Assembly: GCA_902783795.1 (NCBI GenBank)
Contig: CACZSO010000107.1
Coordinates: 1-24,219 of the forward strand
Direction of reading: 5' to 3'
Source of the DNA: an uncultured Eubacteriales bacterium
Lineage (GTDB): Bacteria > Bacillota > Clostridia > Lachnospirales > Lachnospiraceae
Length of the DNA: 24,219 nucleotides
A program made the translations under genes and the position numbers. Below are positions 16,263 through 24,219 of this stretch, piece by piece; positions within the stretch are counted from its first letter, which is position 1, and each line of letters opens with the position of its first letter. The notes beneath the pieces are model-generated. The model had not been told where the DNA came from. It searched no databases and worked only from the letters and a program-made list of their open reading frames with translations.

Positions 16263-16297
16263 ATCAGTCAATTTATCGCCAACAGGAGGATTTGAAA

Positions 16298-17392
16298 ATG
16301 GCAGGATTATCTTTAAGAAACGTAACGAAGGTATATCCCAACGGCCTGGCTGCCGTTAAGGACTTTAACCTTGAAATCGAAGATAAGGAATTTATCATCT
16401 TCGTAGGACCCTCAGGATGCGGCAAGACCACGACTCTTCGTATGATCGCCGGCCTGGAAGAGATCACCTCCGGTGAGTGCTACATTGACGGCGTTCTGGT
16501 CAATGAAGTTGAACCGAAGGACAGAGATATCGCCATGGTTTTCCAGAACTATGCGCTGTATCCTCATATGACCGTTTACGATAATCTCGGATTCGGCCTT
16601 CAGTTAAGAAAAGTTCCGAAGGATGAGATCGACAAAGCTGTTCATGAAGCAGCCAGGATCCTGGACATCGAGCACCTGTTAGACCGTAAACCGGCAGCTC
16701 TTTCCGGTGGTCAGAGACAGCGTGTGGCCATGGGCCGTGCTATCGTAAGAAGCCCCAAGGTATTCTTAATGGACGAGCCGCTCTCGAACCTGGATGCTAA
16801 GCTCCGTGTTCAGATGCGTATTGAGATTTCCAGACTGCATCAGCGTCTGGGCGCAACGATCATCTACGTTACCCATGACCAGACAGAGGCCATGACTTTA
16901 GGTACCAGGATCGTCGTTCTTAAAGATGGTATCATCCAGCAGGTAGATTCTCCGAACGTATTATATTCACAGCCCGGCAACAAGTTCGTAGCTGGCTTCA
17001 TCGGCTCTCCGCAGATGAACCTGCTTGACTGCCCGGTTGAAGCAGCAGGCGACACCGTAGCCGTAGTCCTTCCGGATGGCCAGAAGGTCACCCTTCCGAA
17101 GGAAAGAGGCGCACAGCTGAAGAATTACATTGGCAAGACCATTTGCTTCGGCTTCCGTCCTGAAGACCTTCCCGAGTGCCCGGCAGGAACACCCAACTGC
17201 ATCAACAGTGTGGTTTCTGTTTACGAACTTCTTGGTGCTGAAGTTAACCTTTACTTTGATCTGGCAGATGTTACCCTGATCTCCCGTGTAAGCTCGCATA
17301 CCGCCAGCAAACAGGATTCTCCGGTATCCTTCCTGATCAACATGGATCATATCCATGCATTCGACGTAGACACCGAGATTGCTATTTTCTAA
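16298..17392 (+). CDS. msmK: Sugar ABC transporter ATPase, MsmK/UgpC type
   Basis: A 364-residue cytoplasmic ATPase that powers carbohydrate ABC importers. It shows Walker A GPSGCGKTT (37-45), the Q-loop in MVFQNYALYPHMT, signature LSGGQ (135-139), Walker B VFLMDEP with D159/E160, the D-loop SNLD and the H-loop THDQTEA, then a C-terminal TOBE/MalK-like regulatory domain (about 240-364, with FRPEDL). The ATG at 16298 is preferred: AGGAGG at 16284-16289 is 8 bases away, whereas the upstream in-frame TTG at 16292 is only 2 bases away. No permease or binding protein is adjacent, as expected for a shared ATPase serving several sugar transporters. Own promoter upstream, strong terminator downstream. 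Confidence 0.93.
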   Translation: MAGLSLRNVTKVYPNGLAAVKDFNLEIEDKEFIIFVGPSGCGKTTTLRMIAGLEEITSGECYIDGVLVNEVEPKDRDIAMVFQNYALYPHMTVYDNLGFGLQLRKVPKDEIDKAVHEAARILDIEHLLDRKPAALSGGQRQRVAMGRAIVRSPKVFLMDEPLSNLDAKLRVQMRIEISRLHQRLGATIIYVTHDQTEAMTLGTRIVVLKDGIIQQVDSPNVLYSQPGNKFVAGFIGSPQMNLLDCPVEAAGDTVAVVLPDGQKVTLPKERGAQLKNYIGKTICFGFRPEDLPECPAGTPNCINSVVSVYELLGAEVNLYFDLADVTLISRVSSHTASKQDSPVSFLINMDHIHAFDVDTEIAIF

Positions 17393-17412
17393 TATTTCGC
17401 TTTAGAAATGCG

Positions 17413-17455
17413 GAGGGAATGTGTGAATTCACACATTCCCTCTTTATTTTTTCTT
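17413..17455 (+). terminator. Perfect 30-base palindromic terminator after msmK
   Basis: Bases 17413-17442 form a perfect palindrome centred on GAATTC (17425-17430), with arms starting GAGGGAATGTGTG. A T-rich tract (17443-17455) follows. This should fold into a very stable hairpin and stop msmK transcription before the regulator gene. Confidence 0.93.
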
Positions 17456-17522
17456 AAACTTAAGGTATGATGGAGAGTAGGAAAATCCATATAGTTTTCG
17501 ATACTTTTCGGCGGAGGTAGCA

Positions 17523-18605
17523 ATGGTTACAAATCAGATACTTATGGACACACTGGATAAGATCTACCGTATCTCAGATGTGGATTTTAATGTCTATACA
17601 TTGGACGGCATGTGTATCAGCAAGGACGATGTAACGAAGAATGATGCGGTCCGTGACGTCTTTAAACAGCTGAACTCTGATGATGATGTTCAGGAGGTGA
17701 ATGACTGTTATTATTTCCGGGCTATGAACGGGAACCGCCTGGAATATATCATTGAATGCGAAAAAACAGATAAGGCCCTGGTGGTGGGCCGGATGACGGC
17801 GCTGCAGATAGAGGCCCTGATCGTGGCCTATCAGGAGCGTTTCGACAGAGACAACTTCATCAAAAACCTGCTGCTGGATAACCTGCTTATCGTAGATATC
17901 TACCGCAGGGCGAAAAAACTGCATATCGACGTGGCGAAGAAGAGGGTGGCCTTCCTGGTGGAGACCCGGAACAAAGATGATATCGGCGCCCTGGAGACCA
18001 TCCGGAACATGTACCTGGAGAGTGAAGAAGACTTCGTCACCTCCATTGACGAAAATAACATTGTCCTGGTGAAAGAAGTGGGCGATGACTACACGGATGA
18101 TGAGCTGCAGCACATCGCCGAAGTACTGGTGGATATGATGAATACAGAAGCCATGTCCGATGTACGCGTCTCCTACGGCAATGTAGCGGATGAGATCCGC
18201 AAAGTCTCGAATTCCTACAAAGAAGCGAAGATGGCCATGTCCATCGGCAAGATCTTTAATTCGGACAGAAATGTGGTCTCTTATGCATCTCTTGGCATCG
18301 GCCGGCTGATCTACCAGCTGCCCGTTCCCATGTGCCGGATGTTCATCGATGAGATCTTCCAGAACCAGTCACTGGAGAGCTTTGACGATGAAACATTGAC
18401 CACCATCAATCAGTTCTTCGCGAATTCCCTGAACGTGTCCGAGACGTCCAGACAGCTTTATATCCACCGGAACACCTTAGTCTACCGGCTGGATAAGATC
18501 CAGAAAAATACAGGCCTGGACCTGAGGGAATTCGAAGACGCCATCACCTTCAAGATCGCTTTGATGGTGGTGAAATACATGAAATATATGGAGCATAACA
18601 AATGA
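17523..18605 (+). CDS. PucR/CdaR-type helix-turn-helix transcriptional regulator
   Basis: A 360-residue protein with the layout of the PucR/CdaR family: an N-terminal sensing region (1 to about 125), a middle region resembling the degenerate GGDEF-like domain of these regulators (about 140-265, KKRVAFLVETRN ... VRVSYGNVADEIRKVSNSYKEA read in parts) and a C-terminal helix-turn-helix beginning at N304 (NVSETSRQLYIHRNTLVYRL) with the family ending LREFEDAITFKIAL. Related proteins respond to sugar diacids or nitrogen compounds; the ligand here is unknown. GGAGG near 17513 supports the ATG. Only a possible -10 (TATGAT, 17466-17471) is visible upstream, without a good -35. It overlaps the ctp gene by 4 bases (ATGA). 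Its place after msmK suggests control of carbohydrate uptake, an inference. Confidence 0.88.
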   Translation: MVTNQILMDTLDKIYRISDVDFNVYTLDGMCISKDDVTKNDAVRDVFKQLNSDDDVQEVNDCYYFRAMNGNRLEYIIECEKTDKALVVGRMTALQIEALIVAYQERFDRDNFIKNLLLDNLLIVDIYRRAKKLHIDVAKKRVAFLVETRNKDDIGALETIRNMYLESEEDFVTSIDENNIVLVKEVGDDYTDDELQHIAEVLVDMMNTEAMSDVRVSYGNVADEIRKVSNSYKEAKMAMSIGKIFNSDRNVVSYASLGIGRLIYQLPVPMCRMFIDEIFQNQSLESFDDETLTTINQFFANSLNVSETSRQLYIHRNTLVYRLDKIQKNTGLDLREFEDAITFKIALMVVKYMKYMEHNK

Positions 18606-19858
18606 CAGAGGATGAAAACAGGCTGAACGGAGAAGACCTTACCCCGCCGGAAGAGCAGGAAGAACAGTTTTACAGTGCACCTTATGTTTATGCAGTACCC
18701 CGGCAGGAGAAGAAAAAGAGCGGTTTTCTGGCAGGCTTTCTTACGGCAGCCATCCTGGCACTCTGTGTCATAGCCGTGATCCTGGTGATCCGGAAAGACA
18801 GGACCCATGTGGACATGACCACATTGAACGGGAAACTGGACGGCATCAAGGAGCTCATAGACCAGTATTACCTGTTCGATACGGATGTGGATTATGACAG
18901 CGGCATGCTGAAGGGCTACATGGAGGCGCTGGGAGATCCTTACTCTGTTTATTACACGAAAGAAGAATTTGATGACCTGAAAGAGTCCTCTTCCGGCATT
19001 TACAGCGGCATTGGTGTGACCATACAGCAGATGGAATCAGGGACTGTCAATATCATCCAGGTCTTCTCCGGTTCTCCGGCGGAAGAAGCCGGGATCGTAA
19101 AAGATGACATCATTTATAAGGTCGAGGGCGAGGAGACCATCGGGAAAGATCTGAACCTGGTGGTGGCAAAGGTCAGGGGACCGGAGAACACGTCCGTTCA
19201 CATGACCATATACCGGCCTTCAGAAAACCGTTACATAGAGATGGATGTCATGCGGAGGAAGATCCGTGTAGAAACGGTGACTTACAAGATGCTGGAAGAT
19301 AACATTGGCTATATTGAGGTCAAATCCTTCGATGAAGTGACAGCCGATCAGTTTAAGCAGGCTTTCGATGCACTGAAAAAAGAAGGAATGACGTCAGTTA
19401 TCGTAGATCTGAGGGATAACGGCGGCGGTCTTTTATCAGCGGTCACCGATATGCTGGACTACCTGCTCCCGGAAGGCGTCCTGACCTATACAGAAAATAA
19501 GAACGGGAAACGTGAATATTACGAATCCGATAAGTTTGCGGCCTTGGATGTTCCCATGGCAGTGCTGACGAACGGAAACACGGCATCAGCTTCCGAACTC
19601 TTTACCGGAGCTGTCAAGGATTATCACAAAGCCATCCAGGTGGGGACTCAGACCTTCGGAAAAGGCATCGTTCAGTCAATTATCTCCCTGAATGACGGCA
19701 CAGGCATTAAGATCACTACTTCCCGTTATTATTCTCCCTCGGGCATCTGCATCCATGGAGAAGGCTTTACTCCGGACTTTATCGTGGAACCGGGAGACGG
19801 AGAAGAGGATACGCAGCTTGAGAAAGCAATAGAGGAGCTGAAAAAGACGGCCTCCTGA
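18602..19858 (+). CDS. ctpA: C-terminal processing protease (S41 family, PDZ domain)
   Basis: A 418-residue membrane-anchored serine protease: an acidic cytoplasmic start, one membrane segment (about 41-63), a helical region with YMEALGDPYSVYYT, a PDZ domain (about 137-205) and the S41 core. The Ser-Lys dyad is intact: S329 in NTASASE, K354 in TFGKGIVQ and Q358, with the spacing of 25 and 4 residues known in Bacillus CtpB. It acts outside the membrane on protein C termini; targets in this family include wall hydrolase regulators and sporulation signalling proteins. Its ATG overlaps the regulator's stop. In many Clostridia this gene follows ftsE-ftsX and precedes uvrB; the uvrB link is kept here, while ftsEX is replaced by the PucR/CdaR-type gene. 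Whether it is CtpA or CtpB cannot be decided. Confidence 0.95.
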   Translation: MTEDENRLNGEDLTPPEEQEEQFYSAPYVYAVPRQEKKKSGFLAGFLTAAILALCVIAVILVIRKDRTHVDMTTLNGKLDGIKELIDQYYLFDTDVDYDSGMLKGYMEALGDPYSVYYTKEEFDDLKESSSGIYSGIGVTIQQMESGTVNIIQVFSGSPAEEAGIVKDDIIYKVEGEETIGKDLNLVVAKVRGPENTSVHMTIYRPSENRYIEMDVMRRKIRVETVTYKMLEDNIGYIEVKSFDEVTADQFKQAFDALKKEGMTSVIVDLRDNGGGLLSAVTDMLDYLLPEGVLTYTENKNGKREYYESDKFAALDVPMAVLTNGNTASASELFTGAVKDYHKAIQVGTQTFGKGIVQSIISLNDGTGIKITTSRYYSPSGICIHGEGFTPDFIVEPGDGEEDTQLEKAIEELKKTAS

Positions 19859-19882
19859 TGACACTTGATCCATATGACCCAG

Positions 19883-19930
19883 GCGGGTGCGCCTTTCTAT
19901 GGAAGAACGCGCACCCGCTCTTATTCTCTT
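19883..19930 (+). terminator. Terminator between ctpA and uvrB
   Basis: GCGGGTGCGC (19883-19892) is a perfect complement of GCGCACCCGC (19909-19918), with a 16-base loop and a T-rich tail TCTTATTCTCTT (19919-19930). The stem is GC-rich and strong; the tail is interrupted by Cs, so some readthrough into uvrB is likely. No clear separate uvrB promoter is seen. Confidence 0.78.
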
Positions 19931-19948
19931 ATAAAGGACATACATTTT

Positions 19949-21928
19949 ATGGCAGCATTTAAGCTTCACGCGCCTTATGAACCCATGGGAGACCAGCCGG
20001 AAGCCATCCGGGTACTGACAGAAGGCTTTAAACGGGGTAATCAGTTCGAGACCCTGTTAGGCGTCACCGGTTCCGGTAAGACTTTCACCATGGCCAATAT
20101 CATCCAGGCGCTGAACAAGCCCACCCTGATCATTTCCCATAACAAGACCTTGGCGGGCCAGCTTTACAGCGAGATGAAAGAATACTTCCCGGAAAACGCG
20201 GTGGAGTATTTTGTCTCTTACTACGATTATTACCAGCCGGAGGCCTATGTGCCTTCCACGGATACTTATATTGAAAAAGACTCATCCATCAATGATGAGA
20301 TCGATAAACTGCGCCTTTCTGCCACCATGGCGTTGGCGGAAAGGAACGATGTGATCATAGTCGCTTCCGTTAGCTGTATCTATGGCCTGGGCTCCCCGGT
20401 GGACTATAAAGACATGGTGGTGTCACTGCGTCCCGGCATGGAGAAGGACCGGGATGAAGTGATCCGGGAGCTTATCCGCAACCAGTACGAGAGAGCTCAG
20501 ATGGAGTTCAAAAGAGGCACTTTCAGGGTCCGGGGCGATGTGGTCGAGGTTTTTCCCGCAGAGTCGTCTGAAAAGGCTGTAAGGATCGAATTTTTCGGTT
20601 CTGAGATAGATAAGATCGTGACCTTTGACCCGTTGACGGGAGAAATAGACCATGCTCTCCAGCATGTGGGTTTCTTCCCCACATCGAACTATGTGGTAGG
20701 CGACCAGAAGACAAAAGAGGCGGCAGCCCAGATCGAAAAAGACCTGCAGGAACGCATCGAGTGGTTCCGGCACGAGGATAAACTGGTGGAAGCCCAGCGC
20801 ATCAAGGAACGTACCATGTTCGATATCGAGATGATGCGGGAGACCGGCTTCTGTTCCGGCATCGAAAACTACACCCGGTATCTGACGGGGCTGCCGGCGG
20901 GCCATCCGCCCTATACGCTGATGGATTATTTCCCGAAGGAATTCCTGATCATCGTGGATGAGAGCCACATGACCATACCTCAGCTGAACGGCATGTACAA
21001 CGGCAACTACAACCGGAAGAAGACCTTGATCGATTATGGTTTCCGGCTGCCTTCCGCCATGGATAACCGGCCCCTGACTTTTAATGAATTTGAAGAAAAG
21101 ATCGACCAGCTCCTCTTTGTTTCCGCCACACCGGCGAAGTATGAGGAGGATCATGAAATGCTGCGGGCGGAGCAGGTGATCCGTCCCACAGGCCTGCTGG
21201 ATCCGAAGATCGATGTGCGTCCGGTGAAGGGGCAGATCGATGATCTGATCTCGGAGATCCACAAGACCACAGATGCCGGCAATAAGGTGCTGGTGACCAC
21301 ACTGACAAAGAGGATGGCAGAGGATCTGACATCCTATCTGGCCTCGGCAGGCATCCGGGTGCGCTACCTGCACTCTGACATCGATACCCTGGAGCGGGCC
21401 CAGATCATCCGGGACATGCGCCTGGATGTGTTCGATGTGCTGGTGGGTATCAACCTGCTGAGAGAAGGTCTGGATATTCCCGAGATCGCCCTGGTGGCTA
21501 TTATTGACGCAGATAAAGAAGGCTTCTTACGGTCCGAAACATCTCTCATCCAGACTGTGGGCCGCTGTGCCAGAAATGCAGAGGGCCATGTGATCATGTA
21601 TGCCGATGTGATGACGGATTCCATGAAGCGTGCCATTGACGAGACGAACCGGCGGCGGCAGATCCAGGAAGCCTTTAATAAAGAGCACGGCATCACCCCC
21701 ACGACTATTCAGAAAGCTGTCCGTGACCTGATCTCCATCACGAAGGAAGTGGAAAAGACCTCCATGAAACTGGAGAAGGATCCGGAATCCATGAGCCGGA
21801 AAGAGCTGAAGAAGCTTCTGGATAATATGGAGAAGCAGATGCGCAAAGCTGCCGCAGACCTGAATTTTGAGGCAGCTATGGAACTCCGGGATAAGATCCG
21901 GGATCTGGCAAAATACCTGAACGACTAG
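19949..21928 (+). CDS. uvrB: Excinuclease ABC subunit B
   Basis: A 659-residue helicase-like damage-verification subunit of nucleotide excision repair, loaded by UvrA and then bound by UvrC. It shows MAAFKLHAPYEPMGDQPEAI at the start, Walker A GVTGSGKT (38-45), the beta-hairpin region YYDYYQPEAYVPS, the DESH box (337-340) with its FRLPSAMDNRPL continuation, the QTVGRCARN motif and the C-terminal UVR domain (about 620-655) that contacts UvrC. The ATG at 19949 is chosen because the family begins there and AAAGGA (19933-19938) is 10 bases upstream. An in-frame ATG at 19865 would add 28 residues translated straight through the terminator stem. Length is normal. uvrA follows after an 82-base gap that is mostly a palindromic repeat. 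Confidence 0.98.
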   Translation: MAAFKLHAPYEPMGDQPEAIRVLTEGFKRGNQFETLLGVTGSGKTFTMANIIQALNKPTLIISHNKTLAGQLYSEMKEYFPENAVEYFVSYYDYYQPEAYVPSTDTYIEKDSSINDEIDKLRLSATMALAERNDVIIVASVSCIYGLGSPVDYKDMVVSLRPGMEKDRDEVIRELIRNQYERAQMEFKRGTFRVRGDVVEVFPAESSEKAVRIEFFGSEIDKIVTFDPLTGEIDHALQHVGFFPTSNYVVGDQKTKEAAAQIEKDLQERIEWFRHEDKLVEAQRIKERTMFDIEMMRETGFCSGIENYTRYLTGLPAGHPPYTLMDYFPKEFLIIVDESHMTIPQLNGMYNGNYNRKKTLIDYGFRLPSAMDNRPLTFNEFEEKIDQLLFVSATPAKYEEDHEMLRAEQVIRPTGLLDPKIDVRPVKGQIDDLISEIHKTTDAGNKVLVTTLTKRMAEDLTSYLASAGIRVRYLHSDIDTLERAQIIRDMRLDVFDVLVGINLLREGLDIPEIALVAIIDADKEGFLRSETSLIQTVGRCARNAEGHVIMYADVMTDSMKRAIDETNRRRQIQEAFNKEHGITPTTIQKAVRDLISITKEVEKTSMKLEKDPESMSRKELKKLLDNMEKQMRKAAADLNFEAAMELRDKIRDLAKYLND

Positions 21929-21995
21929 CCTTCCCCTCTGGGGAAGGTGTCTGCGAAGCAGACGGATGAGGCAGCCCTCCCCTCGAGGGAAAGCC
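21929..21995 (+). repeat. Compact palindromic repeat element between uvrB and uvrA
   Basis: Two back-to-back perfect hairpins begin right at the uvrB stop: CCTTCCCC-TCT-GGGGAAGG (21929-21947) and GTCTGC-GAA-GCAGAC (21949-21963), followed by GGATGAGG and a 10-base palindrome CCCTCGAGGG (21980-21989). There is no T tract. The layout resembles the dispersed short palindromic (REP/MITE-like) repeats common in gut Clostridia. Within the transcript it could act as an RNA stability or processing element between the two genes. Confidence 0.6.
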
Positions 21996-22010
21996 TTTGG
22001 AGAGTTTTAT

Positions 22011-24219
22011 ATGAATGAGCAGAAATTCATCAAGATCCGCGGTGCGCGGGAGCATAATCTGAAAAATCTGGATATCGATATCCCGAGGGAGGAGCTAGTG
22101 GTCCTGACCGGCCTGTCCGGCTCGGGAAAGTCCTCTCTGGCTTTTGATACTATCTACGCAGAAGGCCAGCGGCGCTACATGGAATCGCTGTCTTCTTATG
22201 CGCGCCAGTTCTTAGGCCAGATGGAAAAGCCGGCCGTTCAGTCCATCGAAGGGCTGTCTCCGGCCATCTCCATTGATCAGAAGTCCACTAACCGCAACCC
22301 TCGCTCCACGGTCGGGACGGTGACAGAGATCTATGATTATCTGAGGCTTCTGTACGCCAGGATCGGTATTCCGCACTGCCCAAACTGCGGTAAAGAGATC
22401 CGGAAGCAGTCCGTAGACCAGATGGTCGATGCAGTGATGCAGCTTCCGGAGGGCAAGCGCTTTATGCTGACGGCCCCGGTGGTCCGCGGCAAGAAGGGCA
22501 TGCATGAAAAGGTGTTGGAGAACGCGAAGCGTTCCGGTTATGTCCGTGTGCGTGTGGACGGGGAGATGCATGAGCTTTCCGAAGATATCAAACTGGAAAA
22601 AAATATAAAACACAACATTGAGATCGTGGTAGACCGTCTGGTGCGGCGCGAAGGAATCGAGTCCCGGCTGGCAGGATCTCTGGAGAATGTGCTGGAGCTG
22701 TCCGACGGCCTGGCCTATGCGGAGATTCCCGACGAGAACCGGACCATGGTCTTTTCGTCAAATTTAGCCTGCCCGGACTGTGACATCGCCATCGATGAGA
22801 TCGAGCCCCGCAGCTTTTCTTTCAACAATCCGTTCGGCGCCTGTCCGGAGTGCTTCGGCCTGGGCTACAAGATGGAATTTGACTGGCAGCTGATGATCCC
22901 GGACACCTCCCTTTCCATCAATGAAGGCTGCATCGTCGTGATGGGCTGGCAGTCGTCGAACCAGAGAGGAAGCTTTACGAACGCGACATTGCAGGCACTG
23001 GCGGAGCATTTCAAGTTCAGCCTGGACACGCCGTTTAAGGATTATCCGGAAAAGATCCGGAACATTCTGCTATACGGCACGGATGAAAAGGTCAATGTGC
23101 ATTACAAGGGCCAGCGGGGCACGGGAGTCTATCCCATCGCTTTTGAAGGCCTGATCGAGAACGTAAACCGGCGCTATAAAGAGACGTTTTCCGAGACAAT
23201 GAAGGCGGAATATGAGGAATTCATGCGTATTTCGCCCTGCGCCGAGTGCGGCGGCAAAAGGCTGAAAAAGACGTCGCTGGCCGTAACTGTCGGCAGTTAT
23301 AATATTTACGATATCACAAATTACGCGATCCGCGACATGCTGCCGATCGTGAAAGAACTGGATCTTTCCCAGCAGCAGCACCGGATCGGCGATGAGATCT
23401 TAAAGGAGATCCGTTCGCGGCTGCAGTTCATGATGGACGTGGGCCTCGAGTATCTGGCACTGTCGCGCGCGACAGCATCCTTGTCCGGCGGCGAAGCGCA
23501 GCGGATCCGGCTTGCGACACAGGTGGGGTCAGGCCTGGTCGGTGTGGCTTACATTCTTGATGAGCCGTCCATCGGTCTGCACCAGAAAGACAATGATAAG
23601 CTGCTGGCAACGCTGAAACATTTAAGGGACCTGGGGAATACGGTCATCGTGGTGGAACATGACGAAGACACCATGAGAGCCGCGGACTTCTTGGTCGATA
23701 TCGGCCCGGGTGCCGGGGAGCATGGCGGGAAGGTCGTGGCGGCCGGAACCGTCGAAGATGTGATGAACTGCAAAGATTCCATCACCGGCGATTATCTGGC
23801 TGGGCGGAGGAGCATCAGCACGCCTAAGGAGAGACGGAAACCCAAAGGATTTCTGACCGTACAAGGCGCTCAGGAGAATAATCTGAAAAGCATTGACGTG
23901 GATTTCCCTCTGGGCGTGTTCACTTGTGTGACCGGCGTTTCCGGATCCGGAAAATCCTCGCTGGTAGATGAGATCCTGTCAAAGAGCCTGTCACGGCTTT
24001 TGAACCGGTCGCGCCAGATCCCCGGAAAACATAAACAGATCGTCGGTTACGAAAAACTCGACAAGATCATTAACATTGACCAAAGCCCCATCGGACGGAC
24101 GCCGCGGTCGAACCCGGCCACTTATACCGGCGTGTTCGATATGATCCGCGACATCTTTTCACAGACACAGGAAGCGCGCGCCCGCGGCTATTCGAAAGGC
24201 CGTTTTTCTTTCAACGTAA
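22011..24219 (+). CDS. uvrA: Excinuclease ABC subunit A (partial, cut by window end)
   Basis: An open frame of 736 codons with no stop, running off the window; the family is about 940 residues, so roughly the last fifth is missing. UvrA is the damage-sensing ABC-type dimer that loads UvrB. Visible parts: first Walker A GLSGSGKSS (K40), a CPNC pair (C123, C126), the first zinc finger C254-x2-C257-x20-C278-x2-C281, another pair C410/C413, first signature LSGGEAQRI (491-499), first Walker B ILDEP (D517, E518) with GLHQKDN, and the second Walker A GVSGSGKSS (K648). GGAG at 21999-22002 is 8 bases before the ATG. The second half uses more TCG and ACG codons than the first. A co-transcript with uvrB is likely. 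Confidence 0.97.
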   Translation, partial: MNEQKFIKIRGAREHNLKNLDIDIPREELVVLTGLSGSGKSSLAFDTIYAEGQRRYMESLSSYARQFLGQMEKPAVQSIEGLSPAISIDQKSTNRNPRSTVGTVTEIYDYLRLLYARIGIPHCPNCGKEIRKQSVDQMVDAVMQLPEGKRFMLTAPVVRGKKGMHEKVLENAKRSGYVRVRVDGEMHELSEDIKLEKNIKHNIEIVVDRLVRREGIESRLAGSLENVLELSDGLAYAEIPDENRTMVFSSNLACPDCDIAIDEIEPRSFSFNNPFGACPECFGLGYKMEFDWQLMIPDTSLSINEGCIVVMGWQSSNQRGSFTNATLQALAEHFKFSLDTPFKDYPEKIRNILLYGTDEKVNVHYKGQRGTGVYPIAFEGLIENVNRRYKETFSETMKAEYEEFMRISPCAECGGKRLKKTSLAVTVGSYNIYDITNYAIRDMLPIVKELDLSQQQHRIGDEILKEIRSRLQFMMDVGLEYLALSRATASLSGGEAQRIRLATQVGSGLVGVAYILDEPSIGLHQKDNDKLLATLKHLRDLGNTVIVVEHDEDTMRAADFLVDIGPGAGEHGGKVVAAGTVEDVMNCKDSITGDYLAGRRSISTPKERRKPKGFLTVQGAQENNLKSIDVDFPLGVFTCVTGVSGSGKSSLVDEILSKSLSRLLNRSRQIPGKHKQIVGYEKLDKIINIDQSPIGRTPRSNPATYTGVFDMIRDIFSQTQEARARGYSKGRFSFNV

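Noticed and set aside
16292..16297. TTG start for msmK two codons upstream
   Set aside because: Only 2 bases from the ribosome binding site; the ATG at 16298 has ideal spacing and matches the family start.
19865..19948. N-terminal extension of uvrB
   Set aside because: It would be translated through the terminator hairpin and is absent from the UvrB family.
20423..21373. Open frame of 316 codons on the minus strand inside uvrB
   Set aside because: Fully antisense to a well-conserved gene, with no recognisable domain and no clear ribosome binding site; a by-product of codon bias.
21929..21963. Hairpins after uvrB as an intrinsic terminator
   Set aside because: No T tract follows either stem, and uvrA begins shortly after without a visible promoter.

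Overview
The window looks like part of the chromosome of a Gram-positive, spore-former-type Clostridia, most likely a Lachnospiraceae-like gut bacterium. This rests on SpoVG, two LytR-CpsA-Psr (LCP) proteins, a PrsA-like lipoprotein, an MsmK-type sugar ABC ATPase followed by a PucR/CdaR-type regulator, a C-terminal processing protease directly before uvrB-uvrA, strong AGGAGG-type ribosome binding sites and intermediate GC content. The genus cannot be fixed from this sequence. All 14 genes are on the + strand and tightly packed. No gap exceeds 150 bases, and no tRNA, rRNA, CRISPR array, insertion sequence or phage gene is visible.

Region 1 (1-5949) is spoVG, a strong terminator, a membrane-anchored polysaccharide-deacetylase-like protein, pth and mfd. 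The pth and mfd genes overlap by 14 bases. A good promoter for the deacetylase-pth-mfd unit has its -35 box inside the loop of the spoVG terminator. Region 2 (5950-7300) is a monocistronic-looking lipoprotein gene (degenerate PrsA/SurA-type foldase) with its own extended -10 promoter and a terminator-like hairpin. Region 3 (7302-16149) is a probable operon of ileS (type 2-like isoleucyl-tRNA synthetase, no T-box leader), glgP and two tandem LCP cell-wall ligase-like proteins. The first LCP protein has a Gly/Asn/Gln repeat linker outside the membrane. The second has a long Glu-rich region inside it. Region 4 (16298-17392) is msmK/ugpC with its own promoter, closed by a perfect 30-base palindromic terminator. 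Region 5 (17523-24219) is a PucR/CdaR-type regulator overlapping a ctp protease by 4 bases, a terminator, uvrB, a compact palindromic repeat element and uvrA, which is cut by the window end.

Functionally the window combines DNA repair (Mfd, UvrB and UvrA, lacking only UvrC), translation quality (Pth, IleS), envelope biogenesis (deacetylase-like protein, foldase, two LCP proteins, Ctp protease) and carbohydrate use (GlgP, MsmK, CdaR-like). I do not see a new multi-gene system. The most interesting signals are small: the promoter-in-terminator arrangement, the uvrB-uvrA palindromic element, a hairpin enclosing the start codon of the second LCP gene, its acidic cytoplasmic extension, and the divergent deacetylase placed where many Clostridia carry glmU-prs.
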